Assembly (NCBI GenBank): GCA_002310095.1
Contig: DBYH01000020.1
Span: forward strand, 104,271 to 168,270
Reading direction: 5' to 3'
Length of the DNA stretch: 64,000 nt
From: Firmicutes bacterium UBA1191
GTDB lineage: Bacteria; Bacillota; Clostridia; Peptostreptococcales; Anaerovoracaceae
Below the pieces are notes generated by a model, which was not told the DNA's origin, did not search any database, and saw only the letters and a program-made list of their open reading frames with translations. The translations under genes and the position numbers were made by a program. The first letter of the stretch is position 1. Every line of letters starts with the position of its first letter. Below, piece after piece: positions 8,796 to 16,800 of the stretch.

Positions 8796-9692
8796 CTACA
8801 GCAGATGATTCTCTATCACCTGAACATCAGGATCGAAGTCCTCGATCTGGAGATAATACTCCGCCGCGTCGAAGAACGCCTTCATCGGAGCCAGCCCGAT
8901 GACCTCGGTTCCGATGACGTTTACTCCGTATCTGGCCGCTTCTCTTCTGACGAGTTCAAGAACTCTGTGGAGCGGCGTGATGTTGAAGTTGGTCATATTG
9001 ATGGACACCTGCGCAACGTTCCTGTCCTCGAGGAGAAGGCCCATGGCCTTGACGCACTTGAATCCGCCTTTGACTTCCCTGATTATGTTGGCTATGTTCT
9101 TGGCTATCTCAACATTGTCCGTCGCCAGATTGATGTTGAAAGCGATGAGCGGAGGTCTCGCTCCTACCGCCACTACGCCGCCCGTAGGATGGATCCTCGC
9201 TCCTCCGAAGTCCGGGCACCACTTCTCTTCCTTGACCTTCTCGGCCATGCCTTCGAACTGGCCCTTTCTGATCTTGGCCAGGTTCTGTCTGTGCTTGGCT
9301 GTCGCCGACTCCTCATAGAGGAATACAGGCAGATCCGCTTCCTCGGCGATCCTCTCGCCGACTCTCTTTGACAGCTCGATGCATTCTTCCGTCGTCGCTT
9401 CCTTGATAGGAACGAACGGGATTACGTCGACGCAGCCCATTCTCGGGTGTCCGCCCTCGTGCTTGGTAAGGTCGATGAGCTCAACGGCCTTCTTCGCCAG
9501 TTTGACGCTGGCTTCCTCGACCGCTTCAGGGCTTCCCATATATGTGATTACTGATCTGTTGTGTGTCTCGTCCGATGAGTAATCGAGAAGAGTGCATCCA
9601 GGGGTCTCTCTTATCTGGTCAACGCACGCCTCAACTACTTCCATGTTTCTTCCTTCGCTGATGTTAGGAATGCTCTCAATGATTTTTGCCAT
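8796..9692 (-). CDS. ftcD: Glutamate formimidoyltransferase
   Basis: This 298-residue protein matches the formiminotransferase half of FTCD, starting MAKIIESIPNISEGRN and containing HNRSVITYMGSPEAV, GGHPRMGCVDVIPF and a GARPPLIAFNINL segment. It moves the formimino group from N-formimino-glutamate to tetrahydrofolate, giving glutamate and 5-formimino-THF. Its start overlaps the stop of fchA by one base, so the two halves of the vertebrate FTCD enzyme are separate, coupled genes here. It ends the degradation pathway begun by HutH. Confidence 0.95.
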   Translation of the reverse strand: MAKIIESIPNISEGRNMEVVEACVDQIRETPGCTLLDYSSDETHNRSVITYMGSPEAVEEASVKLAKKAVELIDLTKHEGGHPRMGCVDVIPFVPIKEATTEECIELSKRVGERIAEEADLPVFLYEESATAKHRQNLAKIRKGQFEGMAEKVKEEKWCPDFGGARIHPTGGVVAVGARPPLIAFNINLATDNVEIAKNIANIIREVKGGFKCVKAMGLLLEDRNVAQVSINMTNFNITPLHRVLELVRREAARYGVNVIGTEVIGLAPMKAFFDAAEYYLQIEDFDPDVQVIENHLL

Positions 9693-10318
9693 TACAGTTC
9701 CTCCTCTATTGCATGATACAGTCTGTGCGCTATCTGGTTTCCTTCTTCAAGAATCTTTCTGCCTTCAGCTTCCGCTTCAGCCGCAAAGGCTTCATCCTTG
9801 ACTCCCGGAAGGTTGATCTTCACGTTCATCCAGGCTCCGCGGATTCCGGTCATGAAGTTCAGCACTCCGACTCCCAGATCGCTGGCGCAGTTGGTGTTGA
9901 AATGGCCGTAAAGTCTGTCGGCCAGCTTCAGGCCTTCCATTCCCATCTTCATTACGCTGAGAGGGACCTTTGTCGCCTCGAGAGTTCCGTCGGCGATGGC
10001 CTTCTTTCTCGCCGCCTTGTCCTCATCTGTTTCCTTAGGCATCTTGAATGCCGCGGCGACCAGATTGTACGCATCGGTGTCCTTATCGATGGCCGCCTTG
10101 AGGTCTCTGTAGAGCGCCTCGGCTTCCGCCTTTATCTCTCCGCAGAGCTCATGGTCATCCGCGTACTTCTTCTTCATGATCGTCAGGTCGCAGACCATGG
10201 CTACGAGGGCCGCGCCCTGTGCGCAGGCGAGAGCGCTGACGCTTCCGCCGCCCGGTGCCGGCTCATCGGAGATAAGTACGTCCAGATATTCATCCAGTTT
10301 CAGATCGATCAGTTTCAT
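9692..10318 (-). CDS. fchA: Formimidoyltetrahydrofolate cyclodeaminase
   Basis: This 208-residue all-helical protein of the cyclodeaminase/cyclohydrolase family has the signature SDEPAPGGGSVSALACAQGA at residues 17-36. It converts 5-formimino-THF to 5,10-methenyl-THF with release of ammonia, linking histidine breakdown to one-carbon metabolism. It lies between hutI (85 bp gap, no terminator seen) and ftcD (1-bp overlap). Confidence 0.92.
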   Translation of the reverse strand: MKLIDLKLDEYLDVLISDEPAPGGGSVSALACAQGAALVAMVCDLTIMKKKYADDHELCGEIKAEAEALYRDLKAAIDKDTDAYNLVAAAFKMPKETDEDKAARKKAIADGTLEATKVPLSVMKMGMEGLKLADRLYGHFNTNCASDLGVGVLNFMTGIRGAWMNVKINLPGVKDEAFAAEAEAEGRKILEEGNQIAHRLYHAIEEEL

Positions 10319-10403
10319 TCTGTTTTTTCTCCTTTTTCTATGTTAATTAACTTCTATCTTCCTTGCTTTTGCTTTAGTGTGTATCAGCTCGTTTCAGCCT
10401 TTG

Positions 10404-11639
10404 TCAGCCGACGACGACCTCGCCCTTCTTGATGACTCTGTCAACGAGGTTCGAGCCGAATCTGTAGCAGACCATCTCGAAGTCAGGGGCGTTCCAGATC
10501 ACCAGATCGGCCTGTTTTCCGGTTTCAACTGTTCCGACCTTGTCTCCGAGGCCGATGGCGCACGCCGGATTGATAGTCACCGCCGTCAGAACTTCCTCAG
10601 GGGTGAGCTTGTACTTGAGGCATCCTAGGTTGATGACGATCTGCAGATTCAGGGACGGACATGATCCCGGGTTGAAGTCGCTGGCCATGGCAACAGGTAT
10701 GCCCTTCTCCACCATTGTCCTCGCCGGAGCGTATGTCTTGCCCAGGTAGAAGGATGTAGCAGGCAGGCACATTGCCGTGACTCCGCCTTCCGCCATAGCG
10801 TCCATTCCAGATTCAGTGATGGCGATGAGATGTTCGGCAGAAGCCGCTCCAAGCTCTCCCGCCAGTTCCGTTCCGCCGATTGCTTCAATCTCGTCAGCGT
10901 GGATCTTCAGTCCGAATCCCATGTCGCGGGCGCACTTCAGATACTTTCTGCTCTGCTCCGCGTTGAATACGGAGTCTTCGCAGAAGACATCACAGTAAAC
11001 CGCGAGGTTTCTGTCTCTGATTGCCGGCAGAATCTCGCTGCAGGTCATGTCGATGTACTCGTCGCCTCTTCCCTCGTATTCAGGAGGAACGGCGTGGGGT
11101 CCCAGGAACGTAGGGACAACGTCCATGGCATGCTTCTCGTTCAGTTCGTTAATGACCTCGAGCATCTTGATCTCGGTCTCCAGGTCGAGTCCGTATCCGC
11201 TCTTTGCCTCGCATGAGGTGACTCCCATGCCCATCATCTCGTCAAGGAAGCCCTTCGTCTTGTCGTAGAGTTCCTCCTTGGTGGCGCTTCTCGTCTTGCG
11301 TACCGTATCGAGGATGCCGCCGCCTGCTCTGAGAATGTCCAGATAGTCCGCGCCCGCCAGTTTCATGGCGATCTCATGCTGTCTGTATCCTCCAAATACC
11401 AGATGGGTGTGTCCGTCGACCAGTCCCGGTGTTACGAGTTTGCCTTCCGCGTCGATCTCTTCGTCGAAGCTTCCCGCCGGCAGTTTGCCGCCTTCCGTGA
11501 TCTCTGTTATTATGCCGTCTTCGATGGCAACAGCGGCGTTCAGATATTTTTCATTCGCGCCCTGTTTGCTGCCTTTGTGGCTGAAGCTGCCCGCAGGAGT
11601 CTGCAGGCAGCCGATGTTTTTAATAAGTACTCTTCCCAT
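10404..11639 (-). CDS. hutI: Imidazolonepropionase
   Basis: This 411-residue amidohydrolase opens the ring of imidazolone propionate. Metal-binding motifs are GLVDGHTHLVFGG (HxH) near residue 77, a KIHADEIEAIGG histidine near residue 240, and the late ASDFNPGS aspartate. A TTG codon two codons earlier is closer to the AAGGA ribosome-binding sequence, so the true start could be 11645; I give the ATG. It lies 15 bp after hutU in the same operon. Confidence 0.95.
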   Translation of the reverse strand: MGRVLIKNIGCLQTPAGSFSHKGSKQGANEKYLNAAVAIEDGIITEITEGGKLPAGSFDEEIDAEGKLVTPGLVDGHTHLVFGGYRQHEIAMKLAGADYLDILRAGGGILDTVRKTRSATKEELYDKTKGFLDEMMGMGVTSCEAKSGYGLDLETEIKMLEVINELNEKHAMDVVPTFLGPHAVPPEYEGRGDEYIDMTCSEILPAIRDRNLAVYCDVFCEDSVFNAEQSRKYLKCARDMGFGLKIHADEIEAIGGTELAGELGAASAEHLIAITESGMDAMAEGGVTAMCLPATSFYLGKTYAPARTMVEKGIPVAMASDFNPGSCPSLNLQIVINLGCLKYKLTPEEVLTAVTINPACAIGLGDKVGTVETGKQADLVIWNAPDFEMVCYRFGSNLVDRVIKKGEVVVG

Positions 11640-11654
11640 TTTCAACTTGTCCTT

Positions 11655-13679
11655 TTACTTCACAAACTTGTCGACTGTCTCGTCGATGATGCTGTCGTCA
11701 ACCAGGTAAGGGATCGTGATGTGGCCCTTGCCGGCGTAGTTCTTGTTGTACTCTACAGACGTCTCGATGGCGTGTTCGTTTCTCGCCCAGTTTCTTCTGG
11801 CGACGCCGCCCATTACATCCCACATCATCGCTGAGTGGAGTATCTTGTCGACTCTTTCGCTTCCGTCGAGGAGCAGTCCGAAACCGCCGTTGATGGCCTT
11901 GCCGATTCCTACGCCGCCGCCGTTATGCAGAGCGCAAAGGCTCATGCCTCTCGCCGCGTTTCCTGCGTAGCACTGTACAGCCATGTCGGCCATTACGTTG
12001 GAGCCATCTTTGATGTTTGATGTCTCTCTGAACGGAGAGTCTGTTCCTGATACGTCGTGGTGGTCTCTTCCCATCATGACAGGGCCGATCTTGCCTTCTC
12101 TTACCAGCTTGTTGAATGCGAGACCGATGTCTCTTCTGCCTTCAGCATCCTGATAGAGGATTCTGGCCTGTGTTCCTACGACCAGCTTGTTCTTCTCAGC
12201 GTCTCTGATCCAGATCCAGTTGTCTCTGTCCTGACCGCGTCTGTTAGGGTCGATTACATCCATTGCCGCCTGGTCGGTAGCTCTGAGGTCCTCAGGCTTT
12301 CCGGAGAGGCATACCCATCTGAATGGTCCGTATCCGTAGTCGAAGAGTACCGGTCCCATGATGTCCTCTACGTATGAAGGCCAGATGAATCCGTCTTTAT
12401 CATCCACGCCGTTCTTTGACAGTTCCTTGACGCCTGCGTCATACATGGCCTTCATGAAAGAATTGCCGTAGTCGAAGAAGTAGGTTCCTCTTTCGGTCAG
12501 CGTCTTGATTGCCGCGTAATGTCTATGCAGAGTCTTGTCGACTTCCTTGCAGAACTTGTCTCTGTCCTCGTGGAGCATTGCGGTTCTCTCCTCGAAGGTG
12601 TATCCAACCGGACAGTATCCGCCGTCATATACGTTGTGGCAGGAAGTCTGGTCTGAAAGCAGGTCGATGTGGAAGTCTCTTTCAACCGCCGCTTCAAGCA
12701 GATCCACGATGTTGCCGTGGTAAGCGATGGAAACGCTCTCCTTGGCGGCCAGTTTCTCGTTTGCTACCTTGAAGACCTCATCGAGATCGTCCAGGACCAT
12801 ATCTACCCAGCCCTGATCGTGTCTCGTTTCGATTCTGGACTTGTCGACTTCCGCGAAGATGCCGACAGCGTTCGCGATATTCGCAGCCTTTGGCTGAGCG
12901 CCGCTCATGCCGCCGAGTCCTGAGGATACGAAGGTGTGGCCTGTCAGATCGCCGTCTTCAGGAACGCCCAGTTCCTTACGTCCAGCGTTGAGGATCGTGT
13001 TGAATGTTCCGTGAACGATTCCCTGCGGTCCGATGTACATCCAGCCGCCCGCGGTCATCTGTCCGTAATTGGCTACACCCATCTCTTCGGCAACTTCCCA
13101 GTCCTCCAGATTGTCGTACATGCCGATCATGATGGAGTTGGTGATTATTACTCTCGGCGCCTCAGGCTTTGACGGGAACAGTCCCAGCGGATGTCCCGAC
13201 TCGACTACCAGAGTCTGCTCGTCAGTCATCTCCTCGAGATATCTCTTGATGAGATTGTACTGGAGCCAGTTCTGGCATACGGAACCTGTTTCGCCGTAGG
13301 TTACCAGTTCATACGGATAGAGAGCAACCTCAAAGTCCAGATTGTTGTCGATCATTACCTGGAAGGCCTTGCCCGCCAGGCAGTTGCCTTTGTACTCGTC
13401 GATCGGCTTGCCGTAGATCCTGCCTTCAGGTCTGTATCTGTAGGCGTATACTCTGCCGTATGTCTTCAGTTCTTCCATAAATTCCGGAGCGAGTTTTTCA
13501 TGAAGTTCTTCCGGAACATATCGGAGCGCGTTTCTGAGCGCGATTTTCGTCTGGGCCTTCGAGAGTCTGAAGCCTCTGTCCGGAGCTCTTCTGATTCCTT
13601 CCTGGAACTTCGGCATCTCCGGATAACCCAGATCCAGCTTGATAGTCATTGCGTTTGCAATCGCTTTGTTTTCTAACAT
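11655..13679 (-). CDS. hutU: Urocanate hydratase, long form
   Basis: This 674-residue NAD-dependent enzyme converts urocanate to imidazolone propionate. The catalytic cysteine region is GPFRWVCLSGKPEDL, and the NAD-binding glycine-rich region is SGLGGMSGAQPKAA. The common proteobacterial/Bacillus enzyme is about 550 residues; this longer form resembles the length of the vertebrate enzyme. It follows hutH by 21 bp. Confidence 0.95.
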   Translation of the reverse strand: MLENKAIANAMTIKLDLGYPEMPKFQEGIRRAPDRGFRLSKAQTKIALRNALRYVPEELHEKLAPEFMEELKTYGRVYAYRYRPEGRIYGKPIDEYKGNCLAGKAFQVMIDNNLDFEVALYPYELVTYGETGSVCQNWLQYNLIKRYLEEMTDEQTLVVESGHPLGLFPSKPEAPRVIITNSIMIGMYDNLEDWEVAEEMGVANYGQMTAGGWMYIGPQGIVHGTFNTILNAGRKELGVPEDGDLTGHTFVSSGLGGMSGAQPKAANIANAVGIFAEVDKSRIETRHDQGWVDMVLDDLDEVFKVANEKLAAKESVSIAYHGNIVDLLEAAVERDFHIDLLSDQTSCHNVYDGGYCPVGYTFEERTAMLHEDRDKFCKEVDKTLHRHYAAIKTLTERGTYFFDYGNSFMKAMYDAGVKELSKNGVDDKDGFIWPSYVEDIMGPVLFDYGYGPFRWVCLSGKPEDLRATDQAAMDVIDPNRRGQDRDNWIWIRDAEKNKLVVGTQARILYQDAEGRRDIGLAFNKLVREGKIGPVMMGRDHHDVSGTDSPFRETSNIKDGSNVMADMAVQCYAGNAARGMSLCALHNGGGVGIGKAINGGFGLLLDGSERVDKILHSAMMWDVMGGVARRNWARNEHAIETSVEYNKNYAGKGHITIPYLVDDSIIDETVDKFVK

Positions 13680-13700
13680 CGGGGGTCCTCCCTTCGAAAT

Positions 13701-15242
13701 CTATTTCAGGTTGATTACTTTAGCTACTGCTTCGTTCAGCGAGAAGTCCTTGACCATCTCGTCGAACTTCTTCAGCTCGTCGAGCATGATGATGTCTTCC
13801 TCGATCGGCTCGGACTTAGTTCTGATGAAATCGTATGCTGCTTTTGTGGCAGGAGCCAGATTGTCGATTCCCTTTTCGCCCTGCTCCTGTCTGAGCCAGA
13901 TTGCCTGTGCCGCTGCTGAAAGCTCGATTCCCAGAACCTTCTGGGCGTTGTCGAGAACGAGGGCAGCGGTTCTGGCCGAAGTCGTTCCCATGGATACGTG
14001 GTCTTCCTGATTGGCCGACGTCGGGATCGAGTCGACGCACGCAGGATGGTCGTAAACCTTGTTCTCGGAAACCATGGACGCCGCAGCGTACTGAGCGATC
14101 ATGTAACCTGAGTTCAGGCCGCCCTTCTTGACCAGGAACGCAGGCAGTCCTTCTGAAAGCTGTGAGTTCACGAGGCGCTCTGTTCTTCTCTCGGAGACAT
14201 TCGCCAGTTCTGAAATGGCGATCTTCAGGAAGTCAAAGGCAAGAGCCATCGGCTGTCCGTGGAAGTTTCCTCCGGATATTACTTCGTCCTCTTCCGCGAA
14301 TACCAGAGGGTTGTCTGTTACCGCGTTGATTTCTATTGTTACTTTATCGTATACATACTTAATGGCATCCCTCGAAGCGCCGTGGATCTGTGGCAGACAT
14401 CTCTGGGAATACGGATCCTGCACCTTTGTCTCGTGCAGCCATCTGGCGTTGTATGATCCGTCGAGAAGTCTTCTCATGTTTTCCGCCTCGATCATCTGGC
14501 CTTCGTGGCCCCTGATGGCATGAACCTTAGGATCGTAGGCCTTGCGGATCGCGTGCATCGCTTCGCCTGTCAGGGCGCCGGCGATGTCCGCTGTTATCAG
14601 CAGCTGCATCGCGTCGTAAAGTACGTTTACGCCAACGGCTGTCATCATCTGGGTTCCGTTGTTGAGAGCCAGTCCTTCTTTGGCGTGGAGCTCTACAGGC
14701 GTCAGGCCTTCGGCGGCAAAGGCTTCCTTAGCTTCGACGACCTTGCCTTTGTACTCGACCATTCCCATTCCGATAAGACCGAGGGCGATGCATGAAAGCG
14801 GCGCCAGATCTCCTGAGGATCCGACCGAACCTTTCTCCGGAACGACAGGAATAATATCAGCGTTGAGCATGTCGACCATTGTCTGTATCGTCGAAAGACG
14901 AATGCCCGAGAAGCCTCTTGCCAAAGCGTTGCATCTCAGCAGCATGGCCGCTCTGACATAGTGCTTAGGATACGGATTTCCCATTGCGCAGGTGTGGCTC
15001 ATGATGAGATTCTTCTGCAGCTGCGCGGTGTCTTCGAATGAGATCTTGACGTTGGCAAATCTTCCGAAGCCTGTTGTCAGTCCGTAGATGACCGCGTCGT
15101 TTTCGAGCTTTTCTCTTACGTAGTCTCTGGACCTGTTCACTGTGATTTTCGCGTCTTCGGTGATTTCGACTTTTTCGTAATGTCGGCAGACATTGATTAC
15201 GTTTTCAATAGTAAGACTCTTTCCATCGATTCTGACTGTCAT
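13701..15242 (-). CDS. hutH: Histidine ammonia-lyase
   Basis: This 513-residue MIO-type ammonia-lyase removes ammonia from histidine to give urocanate. Seen are YGLTTGFGRFA near residue 53, NLIMSHTCAMG near residue 85, and the MIO loop GSVGSSGDLAPLSC near residue 143. The prosthetic-group tripeptide is Ser-Ser-Gly instead of the usual Ala-Ser-Gly; the sequence reads TCC TCA GGA. Substrate is assigned from direct linkage to hutU and hutI. It is the first gene of the hut operon, with an AT-rich promoter region upstream. Confidence 0.92.
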   Translation of the reverse strand: MTVRIDGKSLTIENVINVCRHYEKVEITEDAKITVNRSRDYVREKLENDAVIYGLTTGFGRFANVKISFEDTAQLQKNLIMSHTCAMGNPYPKHYVRAAMLLRCNALARGFSGIRLSTIQTMVDMLNADIIPVVPEKGSVGSSGDLAPLSCIALGLIGMGMVEYKGKVVEAKEAFAAEGLTPVELHAKEGLALNNGTQMMTAVGVNVLYDAMQLLITADIAGALTGEAMHAIRKAYDPKVHAIRGHEGQMIEAENMRRLLDGSYNARWLHETKVQDPYSQRCLPQIHGASRDAIKYVYDKVTIEINAVTDNPLVFAEEDEVISGGNFHGQPMALAFDFLKIAISELANVSERRTERLVNSQLSEGLPAFLVKKGGLNSGYMIAQYAAASMVSENKVYDHPACVDSIPTSANQEDHVSMGTTSARTAALVLDNAQKVLGIELSAAAQAIWLRQEQGEKGIDNLAPATKAAYDFIRTKSEPIEEDIIMLDELKKFDEMVKDFSLNEAVAKVINLK

Positions 15243-15298
15243 GGCTTTTCTCCTTTGCCTTGTATGATTAGATTTGAAGATTAGATCTTTATGGCTAA

Positions 15299-15348
15299 AT
15301 TATACCCAATACACAATGGAAATACTATACTTTTGGCAAAAATTGCCA
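15299..15348 (-). promoter_or_regulatory. Putative hut promoter with upstream palindrome
   Basis: On the minus strand TATAAT (15299-15304) sits 57 bp before the hutH ATG, with a poor -35 hexamer (TAGTAT at 17 bp). Just upstream of that -35 is a perfect 15-base palindrome TGGCAAAAATTGCCA (15334-15348). A weak -35 next to a palindrome fits an activator site, possibly for the GntR/FCD regulator of the operon; this is inference. Confidence 0.5.
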
Positions 15349-15411
15349 CTTCGCTAAAGGGTTAACGCTTTGTCGCACTAAAGTGACCGTTGGAACATAT
15401 GCAAAGGCATG

Positions 15412-15444
15412 AAAAAGCCGCTGCAGCGCCTGGCGTGCAGCGGC
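15412..15444 (-). terminator. Terminator of the CofE-like gene
   Basis: A perfect 9-bp GC stem (GCCGCTGCA/TGCAGCGGC) is followed on the minus strand by TTTTTC. It lies 18 bp after the CofE-like stop codon and isolates that gene from the hut operon. Confidence 0.85.
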
Positions 15445-15462
15445 TCCGGTTGTTGCCGTGTC

Positions 15463-16662
15463 TTAGTCTGTCGTGTAGTTGTCGAAGTATCCCTGGATGT
15501 AGACGATAGGCGTTCCCTTGTCGCCCGAACCTGATGTCAGGTCGCAAAGTGAACCGATAAGGTCGGTGAGCTGACGAGGCGTCGTGCCCTCCGATTCCAT
15601 CTTGCCCACGAGGCTTCCGTCCTTCTCCGTGATCCTTCCCTTGATGGCGTCCTTAAGATCGTCGCCTGAAAGGTGGGCGAAGTCGTTGTCCGCCAGATAC
15701 TTGAGCTTGAGCTCGTTCGGGGTTCCTTCAAGGCCCTTGGTGTAAGCGACGCCTACTCTCGGGTCCGCCAGCTCCCAGATCTTGCCGACAGGGTCCTTGA
15801 AAGCTCCGTCGCCGTAAATCATGACTTCAACGTTCTTGCCGGTCCTGGCCTTCATGTCGGCCTGCATCGCTTCGACCAGTTCCTGGCTCTCAGCTGATCT
15901 CGGGAAGAGCTTGACAGTGTCTTCCGTCGCCTTGTTTGAGCCCAGAAGTCCGAAGGTCTCATTGTATCCGCTGCCGTCGACAGGCGCGTTCAGAATGTCG
16001 TCCAGCCCGAAGACCTTCTCGGCGCCGGCCGCCTTCAGCAGTCTCTTGCTTCTCTCTCTCGTGTGAATGTCGCAGGTGATGACGTTCTTCGTGTAGTTCA
16101 GGATCTCCTCCGCGTGGTTGGCGAATACGATCTCAACCTCAGCGCCGCAGCCCGTAATCAGGTCGCTGTAGTACTGAACATAGTCGACGCCTGTGAACTG
16201 GTGCACGTTCTCGCCGAAAAGCTCTCTGTACTTCGCCAGATCAAGCACGTCGCTGTACGGGTTGATGCCAGCTCCGTCAACCTGATCCATGGTGATGAGG
16301 GCGTTGCCAACTTCGTCGCTCGGATAGCTCAGCATGAGGACGATCTTCTTCGCGCCCATTGCTATGCCCCTGAGGCAGATGGCGAATCTGTTCCTGGAGA
16401 GGATAGGGAAGATGACTCCCACCGTTTCTCCGCCCAGCTTTGCCTTTACGTCCGCCGCGATTGCGTCAACGCCGGCGTAATTGCCCTGAGCCCTTGCTAC
16501 AACTGACTCCGTCACGCACAGGATGTCCCTGTCCCTGACTTCGAAACCGTCTGTTTCGGCCGCTCTGAGCAGGCTGTCTACAACGATTTTTCCGATATCG
16601 TCACCCTCGCGGATGATCGGGCCTCGGATGCCCCTCGAAACTGTTCCTACGTTTCTTTCCAT
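15463..16662 (-). CDS. CofE-like gamma-glutamyl ligase (coenzyme F420-0:L-glutamate ligase family)
   Basis: This 399-residue protein resembles the CofE/FbiB-N family: GDDIGKIVVDSLL near residue 21, RDRDILCVTESVVARAQGNY near 42-61, and SRNRFAICLRGIAMGAKKIV near 90-110. CofE proteins add glutamate by gamma-linkage to F420-0 using GTP; relatives in some bacteria have been proposed to glutamylate folates. Typical CofE is about 250 residues, so about 150 C-terminal residues are extra. No other F420 gene is visible. It stands between parB and the hut operon with its own terminator. A role with pterin or folate substrates is inference; F420 synthesis seems unlikely from the context. Confidence 0.7.
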   Translation of the reverse strand: MERNVGTVSRGIRGPIIREGDDIGKIVVDSLLRAAETDGFEVRDRDILCVTESVVARAQGNYAGVDAIAADVKAKLGGETVGVIFPILSRNRFAICLRGIAMGAKKIVLMLSYPSDEVGNALITMDQVDGAGINPYSDVLDLAKYRELFGENVHQFTGVDYVQYYSDLITGCGAEVEIVFANHAEEILNYTKNVITCDIHTRERSKRLLKAAGAEKVFGLDDILNAPVDGSGYNETFGLLGSNKATEDTVKLFPRSAESQELVEAMQADMKARTGKNVEVMIYGDGAFKDPVGKIWELADPRVGVAYTKGLEGTPNELKLKYLADNDFAHLSGDDLKDAIKGRITEKDGSLVGKMESEGTTPRQLTDLIGSLCDLTSGSGDKGTPIVYIQGYFDNYTTD

Positions 16663-16711
16663 AGTTACCTCTTTTCTATATTAACTAACAATATTTACGA
16701 AGTTAATCATC

Positions 16712-16751
16712 GTTGCTTTCTCGCATTACCGCGGTATTGCGCAAAAGCAAC
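16712..16751. repeat. 40-bp interrupted palindrome between parB and the CofE-like gene
   Basis: Two 20-base arms are complementary at 17 of 20 positions around a centre between 16731 and 16732. The outer arms are GTTGCTTT/AAAGCAAC and the core is TACCGCGGTA. No T-tract follows on either strand, so a standard terminator is unlikely. It may be a protein-binding site or an RNA hairpin in the leader of the CofE-like gene. It is 18 bp from a parS site. Confidence 0.7.
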
Positions 16752-16768
16752 CCTGCCCGTCTCCGAAT

Positions 16769-16784
16769 TGTTTCACGTGAAACA
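16769..16784. promoter_or_regulatory. parS: parS centromere site 1
   Basis: Perfect 16-base palindrome TGTTTCACGTGAAACA, the Firmicute ParB/Spo0J binding site, located 17 bp beyond the parB stop codon. Confidence 0.97.
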
Positions 16785-16800
16785 ATCAGAACGGACTGCT

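Noticed and set aside
15334..15348. Sigma-54 promoter reading of TGGCA...TTGC upstream of hutH
   Set aside because: The GG to GC spacing is 10 instead of the required 12 bases, and the palindrome explains the pattern better.
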